From Pyxicephalus adspersus (taxonomy: Eukaryota > Chordata > Amphibia > Anura > Pyxicephalidae): a stretch of 64,000 nucleotides of DNA. Positions 1 to 11,370 of the stretch are shown here, piece by piece; positions within the stretch are counted from its first letter, which is position 1, and the number at the start of each line of letters is the position of its first letter. Under the pieces are notes generated by a model, which saw only the letters and a program-made list of their open reading frames with translations, had not been told where the DNA came from and made no database searches. The stretch is taken from positions 153,741,665 to 153,805,664 of the forward strand of contig NC_092859.1 in assembly GCF_032062135.1 (NCBI RefSeq). The letters are read 5' to 3'. The translations under genes were made by a program, and so were the position numbers.

Positions 1-419
1 TTAGTAGCTACAGTTTTAAAAAAACAGTTATGGTGGAGCAGCACAGTAAGTGTGTGGTAAGCTAGCAGGCAGGGACAAAACGGGGGTCTGGGCAAATATC
101 TGGGCAACCCTTCTATTCTGTCAATTAGGGCACTGGAGTAGGTGGGGGTGTCTGGCAATTGCCCAGTTCTAAAACTGGCCTTGCTATTAAGACACTATTA
201 CTTTGCCTATTCAGGCATTCACAAGCCTCTCTAATTTCTAGCTGTGCAGCCATGGGTGGTCTTCCGGTAATATCAAGTCAAAAAGCAGAAGTGTTAGTCA
301 CCCAAGTTAATGAGCCTTCATGTCAGTAATACTGCACAGCTCCTCTACAGCAGATCCTGACTACAGAAATAGAACCATGAAGCTTGAACCAAATAGTCTG
401 AAATGACAACACATCAAAC

Positions 420-620
420 GCATCCTGCTTATTTGATGGCTTTTAACCTCTTTCTTCTGTGCTAATTAATGACCAAAATGGGCATTTTCCAAAGCCGTTA
501 ACTTGCTCCAGCCTTTAAGGAAATGAGAATTTAATTTTTTGTTTTTCTTTTGTGAAATGATTTTTATATGTAGCACTCAGTCCTGTATGAAATGCTATCA
601 TTTTTAGGGTTGTCTTCTGG
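420..620. promoter_or_regulatory. Candidate non-coding regulatory segment (weak)
   Basis: This is non-repetitive AT-rich DNA containing the homeodomain-type core GCTAATTAAT at 461-470 and poly-T runs. It matches none of the repeat families seen elsewhere in the window. Calling it regulatory is inference from base composition and motif content only; comparison with another frog would decide. Confidence 0.15.
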
Positions 621-769
621 TGGGGTTCAATTTAATAAATCTGGCTCAGTCCATCTTTCATCTAGGAGTACGGTATTTAGTTGAAAACTCAACATAGGGG
701 TGCAAATTCCATTTTTAAGTACATTTAACTGCACTTCAAAATACAGTCTCAGATCTGCAGGCTATAATT

Positions 770-1055
770 AGTGTTTCTTAACCAGAGTTCCTCCAGAGGT
801 TGCTGGGTTCTTTGGGCAATGAGCAATTTTTTGCCACCTAGGTCAATTTAAGTGACACCAATGATCTTTTTGGCTATCTGTAGTGAAATTCTTCTCAATG
901 GCCAGCAATATAGGAGGCATTGTTCCTATTGACCACCAAGCTAATATACTCTGAGCTGTGGATATAGTCATTATAGCAGGGGGGGGGTTCCCTAAAACCT
1001 GAAAGTTATTTCAAGAGATCCCATCTAAAAAAAAAAAAAGCTTGAGAAACATTGG
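770..1055 (+). mobile_element. hAT-like MITE, family with CAGTGTTTCTCAACC ends (copy 1)
   Basis: This is a roughly 285-bp copy of a family present eight times in the window. It starts near AGTGTTTCTTAACC and ends near CTTGAGAAACATTGG, which are inverted versions of each other. Ends of the CAGTG...CACTG type are typical of non-autonomous hAT elements. There is no coding capacity. An A-run and G-run near the 3' end mark local decay. Confidence 0.6.
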
Positions 1056-1377
1056 CCTTTACCCAGACCTGACTGTTTAAAACCCAGAGTCTGACATTAT
1101 GAGGATATCTCTTGAGTAGAAAAACCTTTCGAGACAGTCCTGAATTCAGAACACACGGCTCCTGTAGACTTGCAACCAATGGGCCCCATTTCTGATGATT
1201 TTGTCCCAATGCACAGTAATTCTGGACCCCAGTAGACCTCTTGTATCCTTCCCCATGAGCCTAGGAAAAGGCACCTGGTTTAGGTGGGCTGAGAAGTCCG
1301 GGCCATCGGGTCCTATATATACACACTCTTAGTATCCCATAGCGGGAACCTCTTAACTCCCCATTCTCCACATATGG

Positions 1378-1593
1378 GTCCGATTTATTAAAGCTTTCCA
1401 AAGATGGAGAGGATACACTTTCATCAGTGAAGCTGGATGATCCAGCAAACCTGGAATGGATCTGGTCCAGGATTTAAAACATTTTTTTAGCAAATGACTT
1501 TAAAGAGAGTCATTCCAGGTTTTTTGGATCACACAGTTTCACCGAAAAAAGTGTATCCTCTCCAGCCTTAGAGAGCTTTCATAAATCATGCCT
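1378..1593. mobile_element. Palindromic (foldback) MITE, family B copy 1
   Basis: The left half reads 'TTTATTAAAGCTTTCCAAAG' and the right half is close to its reverse complement, ending in GAGAGCTTTCATAAATC. The two arms meet around 1480-1500, so the element can fold on itself. Related copies lie at 8815, 23186, 31473 and 61573. The arms carry the shared words AGTGAAGCTGG and GGTTTGCTGGATCA. It is a non-coding DNA element of unknown superfamily. Confidence 0.6.
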
Positions 1594-3944
1594 TATATCT
1601 AACTTTTTGAACACCTAATTAGGCACCAACCCCACCCATTGGCCAACAGGCAAAATACACTGTTAATAGTTGGTTCCAGTTTCTCTAAAACTGGGCTTTT
1701 CCCTGGCAACAGAAACAGGCAACCCTAGCACTCCAAGGGAATTAAGCCCTATTTTAGTAAACCCTTTTAACCTCATATTCTAGTTATTTCTGGACCGATA
1801 CCCCCCTTGACCCGCAGCAAAGGGACCTAATACTAAAGGGGTGCTATGTATAAAAGTGGCAAATGTCAACATTACCTGTACATGTTGCACAAATATTATT
1901 ACAACCACCTTCATCTTGATTTAGCATTTTTTATCTTGTAGCTGAGCTTTGGTGACAGAGTATTCAGAATAGACATTACAGCATTTTTAATTTTAGGTTA
2001 GAACAGTTTGCTCATTTACATATCTGCAGATGCAGTTTTGACCTTTCAATGTACTGTAGTTTGTACTGTAATAAGTTATACATTTTTTGGTGTGCTGTAG
2101 CTGTATGATGGCTTTTTGATTGGCTGATTAGACTATTGTTAGACCAATTTAATTATTGTTGCCCTTTCAATGCAGATTTTATAGGGCATGGAAGCAATTA
2201 TTGATTTCCTATAAATGTACAAAATTGTATGTGAATATAGTTACAACAGTTGTATAAAGCATTAAAACCATCAATAGGTGAAATGAATAACATAGATTAT
2301 GATGTGGATTTTGATACATTGGCATCTGTATATAGGAAGGGAAATAAGCCTTAAGGTAAAGAAAAATGACCAGGTGTATAAATCTGAGCAAATGGCTAGA
2401 CAACTGGGCCAGAGCATTTCCAAAATGTTCTTGTTCCTGGAATGCTGTGGTTGGCACCTTTCAATAGTGGTCCAGGAGAGGACAATCAGTGAACTGGTAA
2501 CAGTCATGGCACCTAGGATTTAGGAATGGGTAAATAGAAGGATCTGAGCAACTTGGGCAAAAGGCTAAAGTTTTAACGGCTGGACAACTGGGTCAGGTTA
2601 TAGCCAAAACGGCAGATATTGTGGGATGTGTTCCTGTAATGCCATGGTTTGTACTGCTAAGACCAGTGCAAGGTAGGACAATCCTTAAAGCAGCAATAGG
2701 ATCATAGGGGATCCAGACCTTAGTGATACATGTCTAGTTTAATCCACAGAAGAGCTACTGCAGTTGCAAATTGCTGAGCAACTTTATGTTTTAGCATGAG
2801 AGAAAGATGGCAGAACACGCAACAATGCATGTCACCTTGCAGCATATGGGGCTGCATAACCATGGACAAGTCAAAGTGCAAACACCGGCCCTGTGCACCA
2901 GTGCCTACAATGGGCACATCAACTTTGGATCATGGAGGAATGGAAGAAGGTTGTCTGGTTTATTACAGTTTTTATGGGTGACCAGCCATCAACTCTCTCT
3001 GATTAGCTGCACTCTTAAGGAGGGAGAGGTTTAACAGTTATTTTACCTTCTGCTTTCAGGTAACCAAAAGAAGTAGGTAGTAGTAATTCTTAAGCTGCAT
3101 CGCCTACAGGAAACTCCAAGGCTGTTGGCACCCTTATTAGGCAGATCTTGGCAAACTCATGACCACCTTGCCACTTCTCATCCCCATGCGTTACATGGTG
3201 CATAAGTGGCTGTCATATGCTAAAAGCAAGGTAAAACAGGACTCCGATGCTTACTTAGATGGGTCAGGTCCATTTTTTTCCTTTTTTAATCTGTTGCCAT
3301 TCTATACAGATGTGACAAGACAAATCACATACTAAAAACAGCTTGGAAAGACAGCGTTAACTCTATGCTGTTAGTGTTCAGTTGGCACAGAGACAGCAGG
3401 AACGGCAATCGCTTCATTATTCATTTTACTTCTATTTACCACTTGGTTCCTTCACAAAACATCCATTTCCTTTAATCAGAGATTGTCCGGATGTGGAATC
3501 CAGTTCCAAATGTGTAATTGTATGTCTGTACATAGTCTAACAAGCTTCTTGTTTCTGAGACTCAAACATTCATTTCAGGGAAATGTTATTTTGCATTTGC
3601 CAAAATCGTGCCAAAGTAATATGAGTGGATATAGGACCCAATAATCATTAGAGCATAAAGACAGTGAGTAGATTAGCTAGTAGGGTGCAATGCTTTTTTA
3701 TTTAGAATTTAGCACTTGTTTTGTATGGGAATGTAAGAACCTTGACTCTGATCTATGAATATTAGCGCCAACGTGGAGTTATTGCCCATTGCAAGCCTGA
3801 TTGCATGTTTTATTCTCCTTGTGCAGTCCTATTGGAGAGAAATGCTTATTCAATAAAGCAAAGGAAGAAAACAAATGCACAGCAAATGCACATCAGAACA
3901 GTAAGAGCCATTCTGGACTTTTATTACTATTAATATTATTATTA

Positions 3945-4110
3945 ATAATTGGCCACTTTAGTAAGGGCTGTTTCAGTGGAATGGGCAGCTCGAGAACCAG
4001 ACTGGAGGGGGTCAAGGAGAGAGTTGGTGTTTAGGTAATCATTGAGTCTTTTGTAGACAAGGCGACTTGCGGTTGACTGCAATGTTTCAGTTAAATGGGA
4101 GTAGTTAAGA
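3945..4110 (-). pseudogene. LINE reverse-transcriptase fragment (L2/Jockey-like)
   Basis: The minus strand encodes about 45 residues, including [19 protein letters not shown] followed by LQSG and [11 protein letters not shown]. These are the characteristic reverse-transcriptase block between the 'kilE...l' motif and the first catalytic region in L2/CR1/Jockey-type non-LTR retrotransposons. A stop follows and the remaining upstream frame is not RT-like, so it is a 5'- and 3'-truncated dead copy. It belongs to the wider set of LINE remnants seen in this window. The fold family is confident; the exact clade is inference. Confidence 0.65.
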
Positions 4111-4239
4111 ATCATTTTGTGCATGTAATTGCATGCTGCTGGCCTGCTGTTGCATTGTGGTTTCTGCTGATTACCAGAAACCCTAACCATTTACATTTTA
4201 AACAAAATCCTGGAAAGTATATAAAGTAAAACATTCCAC

Positions 4240-4690
4240 TTATATCAAATTGCCTATTTATTCATTGGCTTCTATTGCATCCTTGGACAGGAGACTTTCC
4301 TACTCTTGGCTTCAAACTGCTCAACTATTACATGATAGGAGGCACATTGGGTGGCCACGTTGGGTCCATTGAGCAGCAAGCCTTTTCTGGCAGCACGGTT
4401 GCTTTTCCTTCTCCGAAGGAACTACCACGCTTCAACCACAACCATACTTAACCGCATGACAGAGCAGTTGTTGTCGAGGGGCAGCTGGGGCAATCTAGTT
4501 ATTGCAGAAGACTGCACTTTAAATGTAATTTTTTTAGTTTTTCAACAATTGCTGCTCAATAGAGGTTTTTGGGTGACTTTTATTTGCAAGTATTAAACAA
4601 GACCCAATGTCCCTCCTATCATGTAATAGTTTGGTGCCAAGATCCAATAGAGACAAATGGTTAAATAAGCAATTTTATATCAATTGATTT
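4240..4690. mobile_element. Foldback element with long terminal inverted repeats
   Basis: The left arm contains CTATTACATGATAGGAGG at 4325-4342 and the right arm its reverse complement CCTCCTATCATGTAATAG at 4612-4629. The complementarity continues outwards with indels to about 4240 and 4690 (for example the ATCAAATTGCCTATTTA side pairs with TAAATAAGCAATTTTATAT). The central 270 bp has no protein match. This is most simply a non-autonomous DNA transposon with long TIRs. No second copy was seen in the window. Confidence 0.5.
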
Positions 4691-5689
4691 TGTTTTGCTT
4701 TATTTACTTTCCAAAATTTTGATAAAAATTGGGGGCAAAATTGAAATGGTTAGTGTTTCTGGTAATCAGCAAGTATCCGTAATTTGAGTCGCACATAGCA
4801 ATGGTCCTTTCTTTGTCTGGAGAACTCCCAACTCTTCATGATACGTGGTGACCTTGGTGAGCTCGTTGCCTCTTCTTTCAGCACTAGGGACAGCTCTCTT
4901 CATTCATGGCTCCCTTGTCTGAATAAAGAACACAAACTGCATTTAGTTTTTACTTGTATTTTTCTTAGACGTGTCTCCATTGAAAATTAAAACCATTGCC
5001 AGTGCCTTGGGCAGACTTGATTGCTAAGATGCTGGGCAGAGTGGATAAATAAAATGAAATTTGATAGATACTAAAAGTGGACCTGTCACTGAGAGATAAT
5101 GGAAGCTGCCTTTACTAATCTCATATCTTAAGAATGCTTATTCCTAGGATGTAAATCTGATCTATAGTAGTGTCAGTCAAACACCTGAAACAAGCATGCA
5201 GGTAACATGTAGCACAATTAGCTGAACATCTGAGCTGCATTTTCATTCTGGGTCAGTGATTTAGTAAGTATTAAAAGCCCAGGATCAGAACACTAACCGG
5301 GCAAGCTGTATATTATAGAACCAGGCCAGCAATGGCAGCTTAAATCATCATCATTTACCCCTCATTTCCAGGTCCAATTAGCCCAACAAATTTATGTTTT
5401 GGATATGAATTATTTTACATTTGGAATTGCATGTGTGTTACCTGGGGGCGATCTTCATGCATATACAGCACACCTAGGAAAGCCGTCTTGTCTAGATTGA
5501 CATCTATGCATCAAAGTATTATGATATTTTACAAATTTCCTGAACGCTACTTGTACCAGTGGTGCGGAATCTGGAGGGGAATACTAAGACAAAGAGTTCT
5601 TTTATGTTTCCAGGAATTTATGACTGCTCCATGCCAGCAATTATGATTCTCCATTGTATATAAAAGCATATAGACTAGGTGATATCATA

Positions 5690-6230
5690 TAATAAAGTAT
5701 GTAAAAAGAGGACTCAGGAAAGGCAAATCCATGAACATTTACCTTTAAGAACTGCTTGGTGACTTTCAGCATTGAAACTTTTGTAATAAACAACTCTGCA
5801 AACCCTCTAATTATCTGAGCTGCCAGCCAGCCTCCTATTCTGTTCATGTTTATTATAAAGAAAAGGATTTTGCACAGGATTACAATGCAATAGAAGGATG
5901 CGGGACTGTTACAAGTTGCCTTGGTACCTGGCTCCAGTGTGAAAATAAGTGAAGTCATCGAGCGGATTAATCCTCAGAGATAAACCTGAATCTTTCTTGG
6001 TGGGAATTGCATCTACCTAGTGACAGCAAAAGCCAATTTTCTCTGTCTTGGCAACAGCCTGGGTGTTCCAGCTGCTAATCTGCCATGGACGGACTGAACT
6101 GCCTTCTGCTTCCTGACGCCTCTCTTTTTGCAGAATGTCACCATTCTAGCCTTTAATTACACTCTCCAAATGAAATGTTCAAACCCTCAGGCATGGGAGT
6201 CCTGAATTCCCCACCGCTTTGATAAACGGA
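5690..6230. promoter_or_regulatory. Candidate conserved non-coding element
   Basis: This is about 540 bp of unique DNA with no repeat match. It contains CTAATTATC near 5806 and the 10-bp palindrome GGATTAATCC at 5964-5973, which is two overlapping bicoid/OTX-type half sites (TAATCC). It also has an E-box-like CAGCTG near 6070 and CTTTAATTAC near 6151. The mix of moderate GC and clustered homeodomain words is typical of enhancers near developmental genes. The regulatory role and the target are inference; no coding frame is supported. Confidence 0.25.
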
Positions 6231-6589
6231 AGGGAGGGAGTTCACATTGGATTCATTACAAATGTTAAAAATAATCATCCATAATTTGTTTATTGCATTC
6301 CTTCTGCGCAGGTTTTGTCCAAGCAGAATACAAGACAGCGATATATAATAAACTCCATTGTTATTTCTATTTCTCCTTTATACTGGTAGAGAACTTGATT
6401 TTTTTTATTGTGCTCACTACAGCATGTTTAGAATTTTTTTCTTGAGGTCCACCATAAAAAAAGGTTATCACTATACCCCAAAATGTGGGTGCACGGACCT
6501 CCTTTTTTCTCTGCCTTGTCGTTTTTTTTTTTGGTATTGGGTCATACTGCATTTTGATCAATTCTGCTATTGCATGTGTTTTGTTATTA

Positions 6590-7445
6590 TTAATATTAAT
6601 ACTAAACAGTATATACCGGTAGTACCAACATATTACACAGCGCTGTACAATTAATCGGGGTTGCAAATGACAGACAGATACAGACAGTGACACAGTAGGA
6701 GGAGAGGACCCTGCCCCAAAGAGGACAGTATGGTGGCTCAGTGGTTAGCACTCTGGCCTTTGCAGTCCTAGGTCCCAGGTTGGAATCTTGGCCAGGACAC
6801 TATGTGCATGGAGTTTGCAGGTTCTCCCTGTGTTTGTGTGGGTTTCCTGAGGTACTCTGGTTTCCTCCCACATTCCAAAAACATGCAGTTAGGTTAATTG
6901 GCTTCCCCCCAAAAGTTGACCTTAGACTGTGTTAATGACATATGACTATGGTAGGGACGTTAGATTGTGAGCTTCTTTGAGGGACAGCTAGTGATATGAC
7001 TTTGTACAGCGCTGCATAATATGATGGCGCTATATAAATACTGTGTAATAATTAAAAAAGAGAGTACCATCTAAGAGGTAGGGAAGCAGCATACGCTAGG
7101 AGGGGGGATATGGAGTAGTGGGAAGTAGTGAGGGTTTAGGGGACAGAAAATGGGTTGATGAGTTTGAAAAGATGGGTTTTAAGGGCTCTTTTAAAGTAGA
7201 AGCAAGCCGAATAGGATGAGGAAGACCATTCCAGAGACTTGGGGCAGCTCTAGAAAAGTCTTGTATCCATGTGTGTGATGAGGTTATGAGTGAGGAAGTC
7301 ATTGGAGGAGCGGAGAGAGCGGCTAGGGGAGTATTTTTCTATCAGGTTGGAAAGTTAAGTGGGACAAGAACTGTGGAGGGATTTGAAGGCAAAGCACAGG
7401 GGATGAATTTGATTCTAAGGTGAAATGGAAGCCAAAGAAGAAAAC
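6590..7445 (-). mobile_element. L2/CR1-like LINE 3' end, interrupted by a SINE
   Basis: On the minus strand, 7057-7445 encodes the decayed C-terminus of a non-LTR retrotransposon protein: IQDFSRAAPSLWNGLPHPIR, then FSNSSTHFLSPKPSL. The family pattern is aP.LWN.LP..ir....l..FK..LKt. The matching 3' tail (reverse of GTACAGCGCTGTGTAATATG) lies at 6590-6722. The two parts are separated by a plus-strand tRNA-derived SINE at 6728-7055. Other copies of this LINE read straight through at the equivalent point (CCCAAAGAGCTTACAATCTA), so the SINE inserted later. Confidence 0.65.
6728..7055 (+). mobile_element. tRNA-derived SINE, full length
   Basis: The head carries a Pol III A-box-like TGGCTCAGTGG (around 6732) and a B-box-like GGTTGGAATC about 45 bp further on. 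The body has the GTTAGCACTCTGGCCTTTGC and CATGGAGTTTGCAGGTTCTC words. The element ends with TGTACAGCGCTGCATAATAT and GGCGCTATATAAATACTG, followed by an AT-rich tail. Other copies are at 13152, 14755 (minus), 38400 (3' truncated) and 51392 (minus, partial). The tail is shared with the LINE remnants of the window, so that LINE probably supplied the reverse transcriptase. Confidence 0.75.
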
Positions 7446-7488
7446 TACATAGAGATGCAACAGAAGAGGAGTGGTGGACAACTTGTGT

Positions 7489-7712
7489 ATGGGGTAGGTG
7501 GGTGGGAAGGCTGTGTATGGTGTACATAGATAGGCAGGCTGTGTATGGGGTAGGTAGGCGGGCAGGCTATGTATGGGGTAGGTAGGTGGGCAGGCTATGT
7601 ATGGGGTAGGTGGGTGGGAAGGTTGTGTATGGTGTACATAGATAGGCAGGCTGTGTATGGGGTAGGTAGGTGGGAAGGCTGTATATAAGGTAGGTAGGTG
7701 GGAACGATGGAT
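7489..7712 (+). repeat. 28-bp minisatellite with 112-bp higher-order unit
   Basis: About eight tandem units follow the pattern TGTGTATGGGGTAGGTAGGT plus GGGCAGGC. A variant unit with TGTGTATGGTGTACATAGAT recurs at 7512 and 7624, exactly 112 bp (four units) apart, so blocks of four units were duplicated together. The open frames over this array on the minus strand (PTYPIHSLP-type repeats) are by-products of the array and not a gene. Confidence 0.8.
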
Positions 7713-8814
7713 GAGTCTGGCTGCAGCATTCATAATAGATTGTAGAGGAGAGAGTTGGAAGTTTTTTTGGCCAGGACATGGATGTGTAGCACTCACCCCT
7801 CATTGGAAAGGCTGGTTATGGTTCATCTTAGCCGGGGGTGGAAGGAAAGATTTTAATTACCATGTTGATGAGCTAGGAAAAAGAAGATACAAGCAGATTA
7901 AAATATAAGCAGAGCCTTATAAAAATTAAAAAAATAAAAATATAAAGCAAAGGCAGGAGGAGTTTTGGCGAGCTTAGAAAAAGCTATAAAAGTTGTATAG
8001 TGGAAAATCAAAAATGCTGGAGAATTGCGGCTGGACAAGGAGGTCAAAAGATCCAGAATTATGTCCTACAAGAGTTTAGGTTTTTTTTAGGCTGTATTTA
8101 ATGAAGAAGTAGGATCTCCTGGCCGGATTGGTGCACTCACAAGATTTAAATATGTGCACCGCCTTCTGCTAGCAGCCATTATCCAAAGCAGGATGGAACA
8201 TGTATGGTAGATATGGCAGCAGATTGCTGGTCCGAGAGCCAAGGAAAGCATCTTCTCCAGCATATTCCACAGACTGCACTGTCATAGTCACAGCATTGGG
8301 CAATTATGTTTTCTATCATAAAATCCTGAAACAATGCAGAGAGAAGGTAACGAAACGTTGTCTGCCCGGGTGCCATGCTGGCTTTCAGTCAAAGCCATAC
8401 GTTACAAAGGAAATAAATGTCAGGTCATATTTATTATACAAATGCCACCACTCTCCCTAATGATATACATTGAAAAGCTGAAGCCATTATATCAATTTTA
8501 TTCAAAGTAAACTTTTGCCAACCAATCAGATTTAATCTTAAATTTAATTTGATAACATTTGATCCATTAGGCTATGTTCACACTGGCCATGAGCTGCCCG
8601 TGTAGTTACCGTTTCCTCGTGGCAGGGAACCGCTCCCTTTAGGAAGACATCACAGGTAGCTTCTCCCAGCAGCAGCTTAATAGAGAATAAATGGGGGCTG
8701 TGAGCAGTACCAGTACCAGAAACTGCCACCAGCTGTCAAATGTGGATCTTTAAGAACCAGTGCTGCTGTGCGAGTGACAGTGCGGCTGGCAAGGTAGCAA
8801 AATAACAAATTACT

Positions 8815-8911
8815 TTTAGGAAATCACTTCCAGGTTTGCTGGATAACCCAGCTTCACTGATGACAGTGTATCTTTACCAGCCTTGAGGAGCTTTAAATAA
8901 ATCAGACCCAA
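8815..8911. mobile_element. Half copy of foldback MITE family B
   Basis: It contains CCAGGTTTGCTGGAT, CAGCTTCACTGATGACAGTG and GAGGAGCTTTAAATAAATC, which is the right arm of the family found complete at 1378, 31473 and 61573. The left arm is missing. Confidence 0.6.
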
Positions 8912-11100
8912 TGCGTGAAAAGTCATGAGCTGCAGAGCAGAAGCATTTCATTAGGAGAATCTCTCAATTGTTCCAAATGATCTGATAGCATTAAAAATTG
9001 AAGGAACTTTATTTTTCTTGTTTTGTTTGAGATATCTATACCATTATTATTATTATTTGTCTCATGCCAAGCCCTATACAGATGTTCAATTCTTCTCGCT
9101 GGAAATTATCATTCATCTCCGGTGACAAGAAATGAGAGCTGGGCAGATCTTTGTTCATTGGAGAGGGGAGGACAAGCAGGAGGCCTCTCCCTATTGGGAA
9201 CAATAGCAACCATAAGCGATCTGGGGATCGTTGTACACATGCTAGATTTTCTGGAATTGATCATGAACGTTTATCTCAAGCAAAAACTACAAGCTAACAT
9301 ACCAAAACCTTGATTCCTATTAAAAAAAAAAGTTAAAATCCTATTCGAAGAGGCTGAAATTCCCATCGCATGGTTAAAGTTAATAACCTGATATTTCTGT
9401 TAAATAAAATTTCCTAAAATAAAACCTAAAGGTAACAAAAAAAAACATTTCTATAACTGAGCCAATTCCTCCTTCGTTTGTATCTCACGTGCTCCCCCTT
9501 CCAAGCACTGCAGATCACAGTGGGAGGGGTTCAGTCCTGCCAGAAAGCAGTGGGCGGGGATGGGTGTGGCCAGGTTTTGATTGACAAGCTGCAAAATTGT
9601 GAACTAGCAATCACAATGCTGATAACCACGTCCCCTTCATCTCAGTTTAGTGCAAGGAGACATAACTTTTATAGGGGTGTCAACTTTGCAGGATCAATGT
9701 CACACATCACAGGAAGCTGCATTAGTTGGGCTTCGCCATAATAACCACCATCCAACTGGAACTCCACCCAATATACAATTAATTACCTACTGAGAGCTGG
9801 GCTTCCTCTGTAAAAAGCAGCTAGAGTCACCATTGGTTGGAGGTTTTTAGGTGCAACCACCATCCAATAGGAGCACCCCGCTGGGTACTAAAGTACAGGA
9901 TACTCTGCCAAGTATTCAGTTCTCTGTTTCTTCCCAACAACCCTATACCTCAATTTCTCATTGTGGTGTCACAAATATGAAAAGTAAGGGGGAATCTTCC
10001 TAATACTGAATGTTAAAAGTTGTCTACATACATAGAATTTTTATTTTTTATAGATATGTTACATTTTTGGTGTCATTTTGTTTCTTTTTGGTGCAAATAT
10101 ATTTAAACAAGCAAACAGGATATGTTTGTGCCACCAATGATAGGTATGTGCCAAGAAAGTCTGGCAGCCAATCAGATTTGTCCATTTAAACTTGTAGAAC
10201 ATTACAGAAGAGAAAGAAATGATATGATTGGTTACTGCAGATAATATGCATTATTTAATCCAGCCTTCCCTTAGCAATCTTTTATTACATCTACACCCTA
10301 GAAAGGGTTTATTGTGCTTAAGTATGTTGTATTTTCTGCACACGTCTGTCACTCCTGCTATCTGTACAGCTCTGCTCTGCTCCAATGCTTCATTTTGCTT
10401 TTTAAGATTCTGTTAGGGGGTGTAAAGAAGTGGGTGGAGTAGGCATTGCGTTTATCTAATGCAAACAGCCATCTGTGCTCCAGATCACAAGCCTTAGCAA
10501 TGCTATGGATGAGCCTTGCGTATAATGTGTCACCCATGGGACGGTCATGTGAACCGGGCACATGTGTCAGGAGCAGGAGGTCCCCCGGTTTCTGAGCCCT
10601 TTTGTCATGCTGCTTATATACTGAGTGAGTAGTCGCATTATACATTATATAGACATCAATGGGCTGCCAATGGAGGGTCACTGCCACCTGCAATTACACG
10701 GTCCCCTTCCCAACATATTCTGCCAGTTGCAAATGTTGCTGTGTGTTCATCAATTTTTAACTTTATGCTTCATTTTCTCAATTCTTTTTTGGCTCTGTTC
10801 ATATTTTAAACCCATTGGAACAGCCAAGGTGGCTGCTGGTGTCATTGGAATTACTCCAGAACATTGGCACTCCATGCAGTAAACCTGCAGCCCAGCAATA
10901 TTTTAAACACACATGTAGAATTTGGAGGGGTTATTTTTTTTTTCTTTAAATTGACCGACGACCCTAATTGAAATGTATCAGCAGATAGAATTGTTGATTC
11001 ATATTATTCTTCTTTTATGGATTTTTTAGGTTATTGTTATTATTTTCCAATATGTTTATTTTGTAAGGAATCCAGGGAACTGGACGATGACAATGTACAT

Positions 11101-11370
11101 CAGGTTTTATTGACCTTAATACCATGGGGGGAATACTTGAGATAACTTTCAAGTCCTCAGGGAACCCCTACTATAATTTTTATATCCACAGCTCACAGTA
11201 TATTAGTATCATGATCTGTGGGAAGGCATTGCTGATCATTGGGAACAATGCCAATCTAACATAGCCAAAAAGATTATTGGTGTCACTTTAACTGATCTGA
11301 GAAGTGCACATTGCTCATTTCTTAAACAACCTCTACCAACCTCCTGAGGAATTCTGGTTGAGAAACACTG
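11101..11370 (-). mobile_element. hAT-like MITE, CAGTG family (copy 2)
   Basis: This is the reverse orientation of the 770-1055 element. It ends with GGTTGAGAAACACTG at 11356-11370 and carries the shared core words ATCCACAGCTCACAGTATAT and GGAAGGCATTGCTGATCATT. It is about 270 bp long and non-coding. Confidence 0.6.

Noticed and set aside
6728..7055. tRNA gene suggested by A-box and B-box words
   Set aside because: The box spacing and fold do not give a cloverleaf, the sequence is repeated in the window and has the common retroposon tail. It is a SINE.
7323..7796. 157-codon minus-strand frame with PTYPIHSLP repeats
   Set aside because: It is the translation of the 28-bp minisatellite plus flanking LINE DNA; all three frames stay open over parts of it and no gene signals exist.
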